Assembly: GCF_900110505.1 (NCBI RefSeq) | Contig: NZ_FODZ01000003.1 | Location: 311,975 to 375,974, forward strand | Origin: Luteibacter sp. UNC138MFCol5.1 | GTDB taxonomy: Bacteria; Pseudomonadota; Gammaproteobacteria; Xanthomonadales; Rhodanobacteraceae | Length of the DNA: 64,000 nt | Reading direction: 5' to 3' | Made by a program: the position numbers and the translations under genes | Notes under the pieces: generated by a model | Databases searched by the model: none | Told to the model about the DNA's origin: nothing | Seen by the model: the letters and a program-made list of their open reading frames with translations, nothing else | Shown: positions 37,891 to 46,491 of the stretch, one piece after another | How the letters are laid out: each line of letters opens with the position of its first letter | Numbering within the stretch: position 1 is the first letter of the stretch

Positions 37891-37981
37891 TGGCGGAGAG
37901 GGCGGGATTCGAACCCGCGATACGCTATTAACGTATACACACTTTCCAGGCGTGCTCCTTAAACCACTCGGACACCTCTCC
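37891..37981 (-). tRNA. tRNA-Ser (anticodon GGA)
   Basis: This is a class II tRNA of 91 nt with a long variable arm. The acceptor stem GGAGAGG pairs with CCTCTCC, and discriminator G and an encoded CCA follow. The anticodon loop is CTGGAAA, reading serine UCC/UCU codons. The T-arm is GCGGGTTCGAATCCCGC. Confidence 0.97.
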
Positions 37982-38077
37982 GCACTGGTACATCCTTCTT
38001 TCCCGGCTTCCGGTTCCGGCAAAGAAGCGGAAGGATAGCCGGAGCGCCGAAACGAGACAAGCGCCGTGCCGCTTTTT

Positions 38078-38120
38078 CGTGGGAGCGGACCCGGCCGCGA
38101 CAGCCGTTCGCGGCGGACCC
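38078..38120. repeat. REP-like repeat (GTGGGAGCGGACC type)
   Basis: CGTGGGAGCGGACCCGGCCG is followed by a small inverted repeat CCGCGA (38095-38100) / TCGCGG (38108-38113). It resembles the copy at 34673 and lies just past the stop of the beta-lactamase-fold gene. Confidence 0.65.
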
Positions 38121-38132
38121 GCCAGGCCCCGC

Positions 38133-38891
38133 TCAGCCCGCCGTCGGCCGCGGCGGATGCGGTTCGGGCAGGGCCAGCGCCTCGCCGGGCCGCGCGATCC
38201 GGTAGCCGCGCGAGACCAGCGTCTCGCCGTCCTCCGCGCTCCCGTAGTGATACAGCGCCATTCGCCCGCGAACCTCGTCCGGATACTCGCGTTCGAGGTC
38301 GTCGACCCCCGTATGGGAAGGGTTGCCGATCACGCCGCAGTCGTGCGCGACCAGCTCGCCCTCGGCACCGTGCAGCGCCAGCGCCTCGGGCACCGGCCGC
38401 GTATCGCCGGTGAAGACGAAGCTGCCGCGCAGGGCGATCCCGTAAGACGTGCCCTGAACATGATGACGGGTCGGGAAGACGTCGAACCAGAGGCCGTCGT
38501 GCCAGAAGCCCCGGGTGCACGGGATGAGGTGGAAGGCTTCCCAATAATTCACACCCCCTTCCGCCAGCGCGCCCGGATAGTCGGCGACGCGACCCTGCAG
38601 CCAGGGCAGCAGCGCCGCGTGCAGGAAGACCCGGGTCTTGCCGCGCAGCGCCTCGTCGAACCAGAGGCGGAAGAACAGCCGTTCCATGCCCGCGACGTGG
38701 TCCATGTGCACGTGGGTGACATACAGCGCCCGTGGCGGCTCACCGTAGGTGGCCATGTAGCGGTCCAGCGTGTCCGGACCGCAATCCACCAGCAGCACCG
38801 GCCCGCCGTCGCGTTCGAGCACCACGGCGGACGAACCGAGCTCCACCGCGTGCGCGGCGCCGGTACCGAGGAAACGCAGGTTCCAGCTCAT
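38133..38891 (-). CDS. Metallo-beta-lactamase fold hydrolase (RNase Z-like)
   Basis: This 252-residue metal hydrolase starts at ATG 38891 (MSWNLRFLGTGAAHAVELGSS), as in RNase Z-like proteins. The metal motif THVHMDHVAG gives His60, His62, Asp64 and His65, with FTGDTRP and HDCG supplying later ligands. The substrate is unknown; it is shorter than tRNA 3'-processing RNase Z and lacks an obvious exosite arm. It overlaps the kdkA stop by 4 bp, so a link to LPS core synthesis is possible but unproven. Confidence 0.88.
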   Translation of the reverse strand: MSWNLRFLGTGAAHAVELGSSAVVLERDGGPVLLVDCGPDTLDRYMATYGEPPRALYVTHVHMDHVAGMERLFFRLWFDEALRGKTRVFLHAALLPWLQGRVADYPGALAEGGVNYWEAFHLIPCTRGFWHDGLWFDVFPTRHHVQGTSYGIALRGSFVFTGDTRPVPEALALHGAEGELVAHDCGVIGNPSHTGVDDLEREYPDEVRGRMALYHYGSAEDGETLVSRGYRIARPGEALALPEPHPPRPTAG

Positions 38892-39616
38892 TCGCGCATG
38901 CTCCGTTCGTACTGTTCCTCCAGCGCGGGCCACCATTCGGCATCGAACGTGTCGCCGGCGGCATCGCGCGCGCCGAGCTTCACCAGCGAGCGTTTCAGTC
39001 GCGCCAGATTGGCGCGCCGCCAGCCCGCCGACGGCCGACGCAGGCGTCCCCGGTCGAAGTCGATCAGATACAGCCCGTCGCCGTTGACGAGGATGTTGTG
39101 CGCGTTGAGGTCCGCATGCCATGCCCCTTCGCGGTGGAACGCGGCCACGAGCGCGCCCACCTTCGCGGCGAGCGTCGCGTTGAACGCGCCGTCCGCTAGT
39201 CGCTCGGCGAGCGTGGCGGCCTCCGGGATGAGGGCGGTGATGAGGTCGGCGGAGTACCGCCAACCCTGGCGAACGTAACGCGAGGCGATCGGGGCGGGAA
39301 CCGGAAGGCCTCGCTTTGCCAGCTCGGCGAGCAGCCGGAATTCGCGCGCGCTTCGCGTCCTTCGGCCGCCCATGAACAGATAGTGGTCGCCAAACAGACG
39401 CGCGACCATGCCGCCGCGGCGATAATGGCGCAGGACGGCCTCGCCGGCCGGGGTCCCGATGATCGCGACCCCGCCGCGCCCACCCGCCTGCGAGCGCAGC
39501 GCACCGCGTTCGCGCCAACGGTGGGGCGAGAACCAGTCGGCGTCGACTTGAGGTGCACGGGCGGCGTCGAACAGAATCGTGCCGCCCGCACCCGCATCCA
39601 GTTGCTGCTCTGTCAT
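38888..39616 (-). CDS. kdkA: 3-deoxy-D-manno-octulosonate (Kdo) kinase
   Basis: KdkA phosphorylates the Kdo residue of the LPS inner core at position 4. The ATG at 39616 (MTEQQLDAGAGGTILFDAARA) gives 242 residues. The kinase-like fold shows GEAVLRHYRRGGMVARLFGDHYLF, the catalytic Asp169 in HADLNAHNILV, and Asp186 in LIDFDRGRLR. The divergent family-9 glycosyltransferase gene fits an LPS core cluster. Confidence 0.93.
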   Translation of the reverse strand: MTEQQLDAGAGGTILFDAARAPQVDADWFSPHRWRERGALRSQAGGRGGVAIIGTPAGEAVLRHYRRGGMVARLFGDHYLFMGGRRTRSAREFRLLAELAKRGLPVPAPIASRYVRQGWRYSADLITALIPEAATLAERLADGAFNATLAAKVGALVAAFHREGAWHADLNAHNILVNGDGLYLIDFDRGRLRRPSAGWRRANLARLKRSLVKLGARDAAGDTFDAEWWPALEEQYERSMRE

Positions 39617-39659
39617 TTGCCCGGCCGCCTTCCGCGGCCACCTGTCCGGTAATCCGATC

Positions 39660-40739
39660 GTGTCCAGTCTAACAAGCCGCCCCCTCCCGCCGGGAGACTC
39701 CAGCCTCTGCATCATGCGGACATCGGCCATTGGTGATGTCACCCATGTGGTGCCGCTGGTGCGCACCTTGCAGGAAAAGTCGCCCGGCACCCGTCTGACA
39801 TGGATCGTCGGCAAGCTGGAGCGCAAGCTGGTGGGCGATCTGCCGGGAGTGGAGTTCGTCACGTTCGACAAGGGCGCGGGCAAGGCCGGCGTCCGTGCCG
39901 TCCGCGACGCGCTGGCCGGTCGCCGCTTCGACGCCCTCCTGCACATGCAGGTCGCGCTGCGCTCCAACCTCCTCAGCCTCGCCGTGAAGGCCGATCGGCG
40001 CATCGGCTACGACCGCGCGCGCTCGAAGGACCTGCACGGCCTGTTCGTCAACGAGCGGATCCCGGCACGAAGCGGTGAGCACGTGCTGGATGCCATGGCG
40101 AGTTTCATCGAACCGCTGGGCCTGAAGCAGACCGAGGTGCGCTGGGACATTCCGGTACCGGCCGAGGCCCACGAATGGGCCGCGGCGCAGCTTCCCGGCG
40201 ACGCGCCGACGTTGCTGGTCAGTCCGATGTCGAGCCATACCGTCCGTAACTGGCGCGTGGAACGCTACGCCGCGCTGATCGACCACGCCATGGCGCGAGG
40301 TGCGCGCGTGGCGCTCGTGGGCGGGCCGTCGGAACCGGAGCGTGCGCTGGCGGACGCGATCCTCGCGGCCGTGCGCGAGGCGCCCATGGACCTCACGGGC
40401 AAGGACACCCTCAAGCGCTTCATGGCGCTGCTCGCGCGCAGCCACATGATCCTGACGCCGGATTCCGGCCCGATGCACATGGCCAACGCGGCCGGCATAA
40501 AGGTGCTCGGGCTGCATGCCGCCAGCAACCCGGACCGGTCGGGCCCGTACTCCGACCGTCGCTGGTGTGTCGACAAGTACGACGCGGCGTCACGGAAGTT
40601 CTTCGGCAAGCCGGCCTCGGAGATTCCCTGGGGCACCAAGATCGAGAAGCCCGGCGTCATGGACCTGGTGCAGGTCGACGAGATGATCGACCGCTTCGAG
40701 GCATGCTCGGCGCACCTGAAGCTCGCGCTGAACCGCTAA
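39660..40739 (+). CDS. Glycosyltransferase family 9 (LPS heptosyltransferase-like)
   Basis: The protein probably adds heptose or a related sugar to the LPS inner core in the cytoplasm. The family signature is clear: LCIMRTSAIGDVTHVVPLVR near the N-terminus and TPDSGPMHMANAAGI with donor-binding residues near the C-terminus. The GTG at 39660 gives 359 residues and keeps the first beta strand. The ATG at 39714 would begin in the middle of it. It is divergent from kdkA and followed by a palindromic repeat. Confidence 0.9.
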   Translation: MSSLTSRPLPPGDSSLCIMRTSAIGDVTHVVPLVRTLQEKSPGTRLTWIVGKLERKLVGDLPGVEFVTFDKGAGKAGVRAVRDALAGRRFDALLHMQVALRSNLLSLAVKADRRIGYDRARSKDLHGLFVNERIPARSGEHVLDAMASFIEPLGLKQTEVRWDIPVPAEAHEWAAAQLPGDAPTLLVSPMSSHTVRNWRVERYAALIDHAMARGARVALVGGPSEPERALADAILAAVREAPMDLTGKDTLKRFMALLARSHMILTPDSGPMHMANAAGIKVLGLHAASNPDRSGPYSDRRWCVDKYDAASRKFFGKPASEIPWGTKIEKPGVMDLVQVDEMIDRFEACSAHLKLALNR

Positions 40740-40749
40740 TGCCGTCGTT

Positions 40750-40811
40750 GGAGCGCACCTGGGCGCGATTGGGGGCTTGCCGCGAGCAGCTGTCGCGCCC
40801 AGGTGCGCTCC
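40750..40811. repeat. Palindromic REP-like element between convergent genes
   Basis: Perfect 19-bp arms, GGAGCGCACCTGGGCGCGA at 40750-40768 and its reverse complement at 40793-40811, flank a 24-nt loop. It lies between the convergent glycosyltransferase and DUF6165 genes and could end or protect both transcripts. Confidence 0.85.
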
Positions 40812-40827
40812 TACGAAAACGCCCGCC

Positions 40828-41232
40828 TCAGGCCTGCGGCGCGCGGTAATCCTGGTACGACTTCTCCTCGATCAGCGTGGAACCGAGCTTGACGTTGATC
40901 TCGCGCTTGATGGCCGCGCGCTCGTCGTTCTCGATGTACACCGAACGGGCCAGCTGGATGAACTCGGCGTCGAAGGCCTGCGCCTTTTCCTTGAGGCGGA
41001 TGTCGTCCTCGATCTTCCAGAGGCGCTGGTTCACGGCGAGCAGGCGCGCCGTTTCGTCGGCGATGTCCGTGTCGGAAGCGGAGTCGTTCTTCCACGTGGC
41101 GTCGAGCAGCTCGAGTTCGTTGCGGACGTTCGCCAGCTTCGCCTCGTCCTTGATCTCCTGCAGCTTGATCTGGAGGATCGTGATCTTGTCGATCAGCTCG
41201 CCGTAGGAAACGGGGGTCTGGATGAGGCTCAT
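40828..41232 (-). CDS. DUF6165 family protein
   Basis: This 134-residue soluble protein starts at ATG 41232 (MSLIQTPVSYGELIDKITIL) with GGAGA 8 nt upstream; a TTG two codons earlier is less likely. It is rich in charged helices, probably forming coiled coils over residues 10-110. It has the family's N-terminal TPVSYGELIDKI motif. Relatives are often encoded near surface-polysaccharide glycosyltransferases, which fits its neighbour here. No biochemical role is known to me. Confidence 0.8.
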   Translation of the reverse strand: MSLIQTPVSYGELIDKITILQIKLQEIKDEAKLANVRNELELLDATWKNDSASDTDIADETARLLAVNQRLWKIEDDIRLKEKAQAFDAEFIQLARSVYIENDERAAIKREINVKLGSTLIEEKSYQDYRAPQA

Positions 41233-41296
41233 GGGCAAAATCTCCGGTTCGTCAGACCGCGCAGGTTAGCAGTTTCACGGCCCGCCCGGCGTGCCC

Positions 41297-42586
41297 TCAG
41301 AGCGCCACCACCCCGAAGGTATCGAGCAGGAGCACGACGTTGAGGGCCAGCACGACCAGCGCCGCGACGACCGCGGCGACGCTGACCGCCGGCCGGTTGC
41401 GGAAGTCCCCCATGACCGCCCGGCGACTGGTGAACCAGACCAGCGCGATCATGGGGAACGGCAACGCGATGCTCAGCGCGATCTGGCTGAGCACCAGGGC
41501 ACGGGTCGCGTCGACACCGGCGATGACGACCGCGAAGCTCGGAATCATCGTGATGGCGCGACGCAGCCAGAGCGGAATGCTGAAGGACACGAAGCCCTGC
41601 ATGATCATCTGGCCCGCCATCGTGCCCACCACGGAACTGGAAAAGCCCGAGGCGATCAGCGAGATGAGGAAGATCGTGGCGGCGGCCCCACCGAGCAGCG
41701 GCACGAGCGTCTGGTAGGCGGTCTCGATCTTCGCCACGTCCGGATGGCTGCCGTGGAAGGCGCCTGCCGCCATCACCACCATCGCGAGGTTGATCAGACC
41801 CGCGACCGACAGCGCCAGCACCACTTCGAGGTTCGACAGCCGGATGATGCGCCGGCGTTCGTCGGTCGTCTTCGGCCGCGCGCGGCGCTCGGTGAGACCG
41901 GAGTGCAGGAACAACGCATGCGGCATCACGGTGGCGCCGATGATGCCGACGGCGATGGCCACGGCCGCGCCGTCCGGCAGGTTCGGCACGAAGATCTGCC
42001 GACCCAGCGACGCCCAGCCGACCGGCGCGATGAACAGTTCCGCGAGGTACGACAGCCCGACGACTCCGACCAGCGCGCCGATCGTCAGCTCCAGCCGGCG
42101 ATACCCCTTCCCCTCCAGCAACAGCAGGCCATAGGTGACCACCGCCGTGATGCCCATGCCGACGAGCAGCGGAAGGTGGAAGAGCAAGGCGAGACCGATC
42201 GCGCCGCCGAGGAACTCCGCCAGGTCGGTCGCCATGGCGGCGAGCTCGCTGACCACCCACATCACGTACACCAGCGGCTTCGGCAGATTCTCGCGGCACA
42301 CCTCGGCGAGGCTGTAGCCCGTGACGATGCCGAGGCGCGCGGAAAGGCTCTGGAACAGCATGGCCACCAGGTTGGCCATCACCACCACCCAGAGCAGCGC
42401 GTATCCGTAGCGCGCGCCGGCCTGGATGTTCGTGGCGAAGTTGCCGGGATCGATGTATGCCACCGACACGACCACCGCCGGCCCGGCGAACGGCAGCAGG
42501 GCCGACAGGCCCCGGCGACGCCCATCGAGGACCTCGCGCATGGCCGGCTCTTCGGTCCGCTCCGGAGTGACCTTCTGGAGCACCAT
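41297..42586 (-). CDS. mntH: Nramp family divalent metal transporter (MntH-like)
   Basis: This proton-coupled importer of Mn2+ or Fe2+ sits in the inner membrane. The 429-residue protein has about 11 helices. The metal-binding motif on helix 1 is DPGN (46-49) in YIDPGNFATNI, and helix 6 carries TVMPHALFLHSG. Both are defining for Nramp. I keep ATG 42586, although the ATG at 42541 is also possible. No MntR box was recognised upstream. Confidence 0.93.
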   Translation of the reverse strand: MVLQKVTPERTEEPAMREVLDGRRRGLSALLPFAGPAVVVSVAYIDPGNFATNIQAGARYGYALLWVVVMANLVAMLFQSLSARLGIVTGYSLAEVCRENLPKPLVYVMWVVSELAAMATDLAEFLGGAIGLALLFHLPLLVGMGITAVVTYGLLLLEGKGYRRLELTIGALVGVVGLSYLAELFIAPVGWASLGRQIFVPNLPDGAAVAIAVGIIGATVMPHALFLHSGLTERRARPKTTDERRRIIRLSNLEVVLALSVAGLINLAMVVMAAGAFHGSHPDVAKIETAYQTLVPLLGGAAATIFLISLIASGFSSSVVGTMAGQMIMQGFVSFSIPLWLRRAITMIPSFAVVIAGVDATRALVLSQIALSIALPFPMIALVWFTSRRAVMGDFRNRPAVSVAAVVAALVVLALNVVLLLDTFGVVAL

Positions 42587-42631
42587 CAGCTCCCGTCGAC
42601 GGCGGTGGCGCCGTCCTGCGCGATCAACATA

Positions 42632-43543
42632 CTACGAATGCCCCGCCGGTTCGGTCCGTGGCGACGCGGAAATCTCGGCGGGCGCCGCCTCGATCTCGAC
42701 CGCATGCGCGCTGGGCCGGATGGGCTTGCCGCGCGCATCGGCGACGCCCCGGGTCAGTTCGGCGCCGAGCAGCACGATGATCGACGAGTAATAGGTCCAC
42801 GTCAGCAGCACGATGAAAGCGCCCGCCGGGCCGTACGCACCGCCGACGTCCGAGTACTGGATGTACAGGCCGATGGCGTACTTGCCCAGCAGGAACAGCG
42901 CCGTAGTCAGGATGGCGCCGATGATCGCCTCGTTCCAGTCGATCACGGCGTCCGGCAGCACCTTGTACATCGTCGCGAAGGCGGCGATGAAGACGACGAC
43001 GGAGATCGCGTATTCGACGATCTTCCACGCGGTGCCGTCGCCGCGTACGAGAGTCTGGATGGCGGCGCTGACGACGAAGGAAATGATCATCATGAACGCG
43101 ATGCCACCCAGCAACGCGAACGCGCGGGCACGGGCACGAAGCCATGCGCTCAGTGCGGCACCGGGCTTCGGCTTGACGCGCCAGACACGATCCAGCGTGC
43201 CCTGAAGCTGCGCGAACACGGCCGACGCACCGAACAGCGTCACGCCGATGCCGATAATGCCGGCGATATCGCCGAGCTTCGGATGCGACTTCGCGCTCGC
43301 GATGACGGCATTCAGCGCCTCGGCCGCCTTGGTGCCTACGACGCCTGCCAGCGCCTCGGAGAGTTCGCCCTGCCATGCGGGATGGAGCATGGATACGGTC
43401 CACACGAGCAGGAGCAACAACGGGGCGAACGACAGCGCCGCGTAGAACGACAACGCCGCCGCGCGGGTGATCAGTTCGTCGTCGCTGAATCCGTCGACCG
43501 CCGACATCACCGTGCGTTTGACGCCGCCCCATGCCGCTTTCAT
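42632..43543 (-). CDS. YihY/BrkB family inner-membrane protein
   Basis: This is a 303-residue polytopic membrane protein of the YihY (formerly 'ribonuclease BN' or BrkB) family, whose function is unclear. The family signature RAAALSFYAALSFAPLLLLL is near residues 27-46 and VLLTWTYYSSIIVLLGAELTR near the C-terminus. Six hydrophobic spans are visible. It is followed by mntH 45 bp downstream on the same strand. Confidence 0.92.
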   Translation of the reverse strand: MKAAWGGVKRTVMSAVDGFSDDELITRAAALSFYAALSFAPLLLLLVWTVSMLHPAWQGELSEALAGVVGTKAAEALNAVIASAKSHPKLGDIAGIIGIGVTLFGASAVFAQLQGTLDRVWRVKPKPGAALSAWLRARARAFALLGGIAFMMIISFVVSAAIQTLVRGDGTAWKIVEYAISVVVFIAAFATMYKVLPDAVIDWNEAIIGAILTTALFLLGKYAIGLYIQYSDVGGAYGPAGAFIVLLTWTYYSSIIVLLGAELTRGVADARGKPIRPSAHAVEIEAAPAEISASPRTEPAGHS

Positions 43544-43647
43544 CGCACTGCCTCCGTCATCTCGTCGGCCACACCATCGGTGGACGTCGATAAAGACGGG
43601 GCGCAGGCGATGTGAAGGGGACGCGGACGATCGCCCCGGGAGACGGG

Positions 43648-43809
43648 TCAGCGGACCCCTTCGTCGCGCTTGCCGATCTCGTCCATCTTCTCCTCCCCCT
43701 CCTTTATCTCCCGGTCGCGCTTTTCCTGCTGCGGCTTGTCGTTGTTCGCGACGTAGTCGTTGTTACGGTCACCCGATTGCGGGCGATGATCGCGGGACGT
43801 GTCGTTCAT
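43648..43809 (-). CDS. Small highly charged hydrophilic protein (53 aa)
   Basis: The ORF encodes MNDTSRDHRPQSGDRNNDYV at its N-terminus and a C-terminal half dominated by Lys, Glu, Arg and Asp (KRDREIKEGEEKMDEIGKRD). The ATG at 43809 has a GGAG ribosome-binding site 8 nt upstream. It is about 40% charged, has no hydrophobic segment and is likely disordered or helical. It resembles small stress-type hydrophilic proteins in composition only. It accounts for the roughly 390-bp gap between yihY and the next gene. Confidence 0.65.
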   Translation of the reverse strand: MNDTSRDHRPQSGDRNNDYVANNDKPQQEKRDREIKEGEEKMDEIGKRDEGVR

Positions 43810-43933
43810 GGCGTTATCTCCGGGCGGTGGGTACAGGTGAGGCTCCGCCGTCCCGCCTGCCCGCGCCGTGGTCGCGATGTCACGACGCCCGTCACGCCGG
43901 TGCCGCCCGCTAAAGTCCGGGCGTGCGGCGCCG

Positions 43934-44206
43934 ATGACTCATTACCTTGCCGAGCGACCGCCCATGCCCGTCCAGCACGCCCGTCACGCCAACCTGCGCG
44001 CCATCCTCGACCAGCTCGGGAAGGACGGCATCTCCGGCTACGAAGCGCAGGCCGCCCACCTCGGCAACGTCACGGGCCATCGGCTCGAGGCGATGGACCA
44101 GGGCGGCCACATCGATGTCCTCTTCTCCGAGCATGTGGAATGGGTGTTCCATCGCCGCCGTGGATGGATGGACGAACTGCACGAGGACGACCCGCTGGAG
44201 GCGTAG
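43934..44206 (+). CDS. Small protein resembling a Cro/C1-type DNA-binding domain
   Basis: The product is 90 residues from ATG 43934, or 80 from ATG 43964. The order HANLRAILDQLGKDGISGYEAQAAHLG, then HVEWVFHRRRGWMDE, resembles the helix-turn-helix domain and 'RGWMDE' end of phage-type repressors without their protease half. The resemblance comes from memory of the family and is weak. It stands alone between a small gene on the other strand and a terminator plus tRNA-Ser. Confidence 0.6.
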   Translation: MTHYLAERPPMPVQHARHANLRAILDQLGKDGISGYEAQAAHLGNVTGHRLEAMDQGGHIDVLFSEHVEWVFHRRRGWMDELHEDDPLEA

Positions 44207-44250
44207 TGCCGCGAGCGCCGTTCAGCGTGGCAAGCAGGTAGACGAAGGCA

Positions 44251-44290
44251 AAAAACAAAAGCCCCGCATCGCTGCGGGGCTTTTGTTTTT
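44251..44290. terminator. Strong bidirectional terminator
   Basis: GCCCCGCA (44261-44268) and TGCGGGGC (44273-44280) form the stem around a TCGC loop, flanked by AAAAACAAAA and TTTTGTTTTT, which extend it. It serves the plus-strand small gene and the minus-strand tRNA-Ser. Confidence 0.92.
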
Positions 44291-44292
44291 TA

Positions 44293-44383
<91 letters not shown>

Positions 44384-44529
44384 GTGAACGGTCGACGGCA
44401 GTGGTTGAGCACTGCCGGGCCCGCAATGATAGTGGGTCTTCACGGCCGTGACAACAGGCTTTTGATGGGGCATCCTGCCCGGGCATCGAGGCGCTTCCCG
44501 CGCCCTTCCCCTCGCATTCCAGGCCCCAC

Positions 44530-45234
44530 ATGATCGAGTTCGGACATGGCACGCATACGGGACTTCGCCGTACGCGCAACGAGGACACCTACTATGCCGA
44601 CGCCTCGTTGGGCCTGTTCCTGGTGGTGGACGGCATGGGCGGGCATCGGCACGGCGAGGTGGCCTCGGCCACGGCCCGCGACGGCGTCGTGGCGCAGGTG
44701 TCCGCCGGTCAGTCGCTCGTCGATGCGATCCAGCGGGTGAACGAGGCGCTGCTGGCGCGTTCCAGCGGCCTGGCCGAGTCGCGCCCGATGGGCACGACCA
44801 TCGCGGCCGTGCGGATCGTCGGTCGCTCGTACGAGGCGGCATGGGTCGGCGACAGCCGGATCTATCGTTGGGATGGCGAGCTTCGCCGCCTGTCGCACGA
44901 TCATTCCATCGTCGAGGCGCTCGTCGAGTCGGGCGAGCTGACCGAGGAGCAGGCGCGTGCGCATCCGCAGCGGAGCGTGCTGACGCAGGCACTGGGCATC
45001 ACGTCGCCGGCGCAGCTGCACATCGGCCTCGCGCGCGGCGAACTGGCGCCCGGCGCGCGGTTGTTGCTGTGCACCGACGGGCTCACCGACGAAATCACCG
45101 ACGCGCGGATCGGCGAGATCGTGGCGCGCACCGACATCGCGGCCCAGGAGAGCGTGGATCATCTGCTGCTCGAGGCGCTCGGCGGCAGCGCGCGCGACAA
45201 CGTGACGGTGATCCTGCTGCGCGCGGCGGCGTGA
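44530..45234 (+). CDS. PP2C-type Ser/Thr protein phosphatase
   Basis: This soluble Mn/Mg-dependent phosphatase has 234 residues, so it is a stand-alone catalytic domain. The metal-binding motifs are present: RNEDTYY with Asp19, VVDGMGGHRHGE with Asp34, MGTTIAAVRI, and WVGDSRIYRW. Further on are CTDGLTDEI and a C-terminal DNVTVILLR. No Ser/Thr kinase gene is in the window, so its partner is unknown. Confidence 0.93.
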   Translation: MIEFGHGTHTGLRRTRNEDTYYADASLGLFLVVDGMGGHRHGEVASATARDGVVAQVSAGQSLVDAIQRVNEALLARSSGLAESRPMGTTIAAVRIVGRSYEAAWVGDSRIYRWDGELRRLSHDHSIVEALVESGELTEEQARAHPQRSVLTQALGITSPAQLHIGLARGELAPGARLLLCTDGLTDEITDARIGEIVARTDIAAQESVDHLLLEALGGSARDNVTVILLRAAA

Positions 45235-45307
45235 TCGGCGATTCGCTGGCATAGCGGCGCTGTTCGCGCGCGAGCGCGCTCCCCCCGTGGACAGGAGCGC
45301 GGCGGGG

Positions 45308-46030
45308 TCAGTGCAGCGTTTCGGATTCCAGCTTGCGCCAGATGCTCTGGCCGCCCGACGACTTGTCGAGCGCGTCGAGGCGTTTCGTGTGCAGTTCGAG
45401 TTCGTGCGCATCCGCGCGACGCACGATGGGTCGACGCGTGATCACGATCTCGCCCAGATGGCTCGGGCCACGATGGTCTGCACCCGCATCGAGGGCGAAG
45501 TCGAGCGTCACCTGGCCCGAGGTCATCGCGATATAGACTTCGGCGAGCAGCTGGGCGTCGAGCAGGCCGCCGTGGAGGTCGCGCTTCGTGTTGTCGACAC
45601 CGAGGCGCTTGCACAGCGCATCGAGGCTGTTGCGCTGCCCTGGATACATCTGCCGCGCCATGAGCAGCGTGTCGAGCACCGTGGCGTGATCGCTCACCGT
45701 GCCGTACGCGTCGCCCATCCGTTTCAGCTCGGCGTTGATGAAGCCGACGTCGAACGCCGCGTTGTGGATGATCAGTTCCGCGCCGCGGATGAACTCGATG
45801 AACTCGTCCACCTTGTCGCGGAAGAACGGCTTGTCGACGAGGTCGGCGTCCTTGATGCCGGTGACCGCGCTCGCCTCCGCGTCGATCGCGCGCTCGGGGT
45901 TCAGGTACGTGTGGAAGTGGCGGCCCGTGGGGCGCCGGCCGATCATCTCGACCGCGCCGATTTCGATGAGCCGGTGACCGAGGTGCGCTTCGAGGCCGGT
46001 GGTTTCCGTATCGAGGACGATCTGCCTCAT
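45308..46030 (-). CDS. dnaQ: DNA polymerase III subunit epsilon
   Basis: This is the 3'-5' proofreading exonuclease of the replicative polymerase. The 240-residue protein has the DnaQ motifs: ExoI LDTETTG (Asp7, Glu9), Exo[12 protein letters not shown], and ExoIII with [14 protein letters not shown]. The C-terminal part would bind the alpha subunit. Its start overlaps the rnhA stop by 4 bp, the usual rnhA-dnaQ coupling, although in E. coli the two are divergent. Confidence 0.97.
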   Translation of the reverse strand: MRQIVLDTETTGLEAHLGHRLIEIGAVEMIGRRPTGRHFHTYLNPERAIDAEASAVTGIKDADLVDKPFFRDKVDEFIEFIRGAELIIHNAAFDVGFINAELKRMGDAYGTVSDHATVLDTLLMARQMYPGQRNSLDALCKRLGVDNTKRDLHGGLLDAQLLAEVYIAMTSGQVTLDFALDAGADHRGPSHLGEIVITRRPIVRRADAHELELHTKRLDALDKSSGGQSIWRKLESETLH

Positions 46031-46488
46031 GCCACCTTCCCCTTCGCCTTGTAGATGATCGCCTGGTCGCGCGCCGCGACATCCACGCGCTCGTTCTCGA
46101 CGTGGCCGTTATGCCCCTTGACCCATTCCCACGTGACCGTGTGCGCCGCGGCGGCCTGGTCGAGGCGGATCCAGAGGTCCTGGTTCTTCACCGGCTTCTT
46201 GTCGGCCGTCTTCCAGCCGTTGCGGCGCCATTTCGGCACCCACTCCTGCACGCCCTGCATGACGTACTTCGAATCGGTCATCAGGTGCACGTTGCAGCGG
46301 CGCGTGAGCGCTTCGAGCGCGCAGATCGCGGCCATCATCTCCATGCGGTTGTTCGTGGTGTCCGCCTCGCCGCCGGAGAGCATCTTTTCCACGCCCTTCG
46401 CGCGCAGCAGCGCGGCCCAGCCGCCGGGGCCGGGGTTACCCAGGCAGGCGCCGTCGGTGAAGGCTTCAACGGTATCGGTGTCGGTCAT
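46027..46488 (-). CDS. rnhA: Ribonuclease HI
   Basis: This enzyme degrades RNA in RNA-DNA hybrids. The 153-residue protein has catalytic Asp12 ([15 protein letters not shown]), Glu50 ([10 protein letters not shown]), Asp72 ([10 protein letters not shown]) and the later acidic residue in [11 protein letters not shown]. It is of standard size. It sits between the methyltransferase gene and dnaQ on the minus strand. Confidence 0.98.
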   Translation of the reverse strand: MTDTDTVEAFTDGACLGNPGPGGWAALLRAKGVEKMLSGGEADTTNNRMEMMAAICALEALTRRCNVHLMTDSKYVMQGVQEWVPKWRRNGWKTADKKPVKNQDLWIRLDQAAAAHTVTWEWVKGHNGHVENERVDVAARDQAIIYKAKGKVA

Positions 46489-46491
46489 AGG

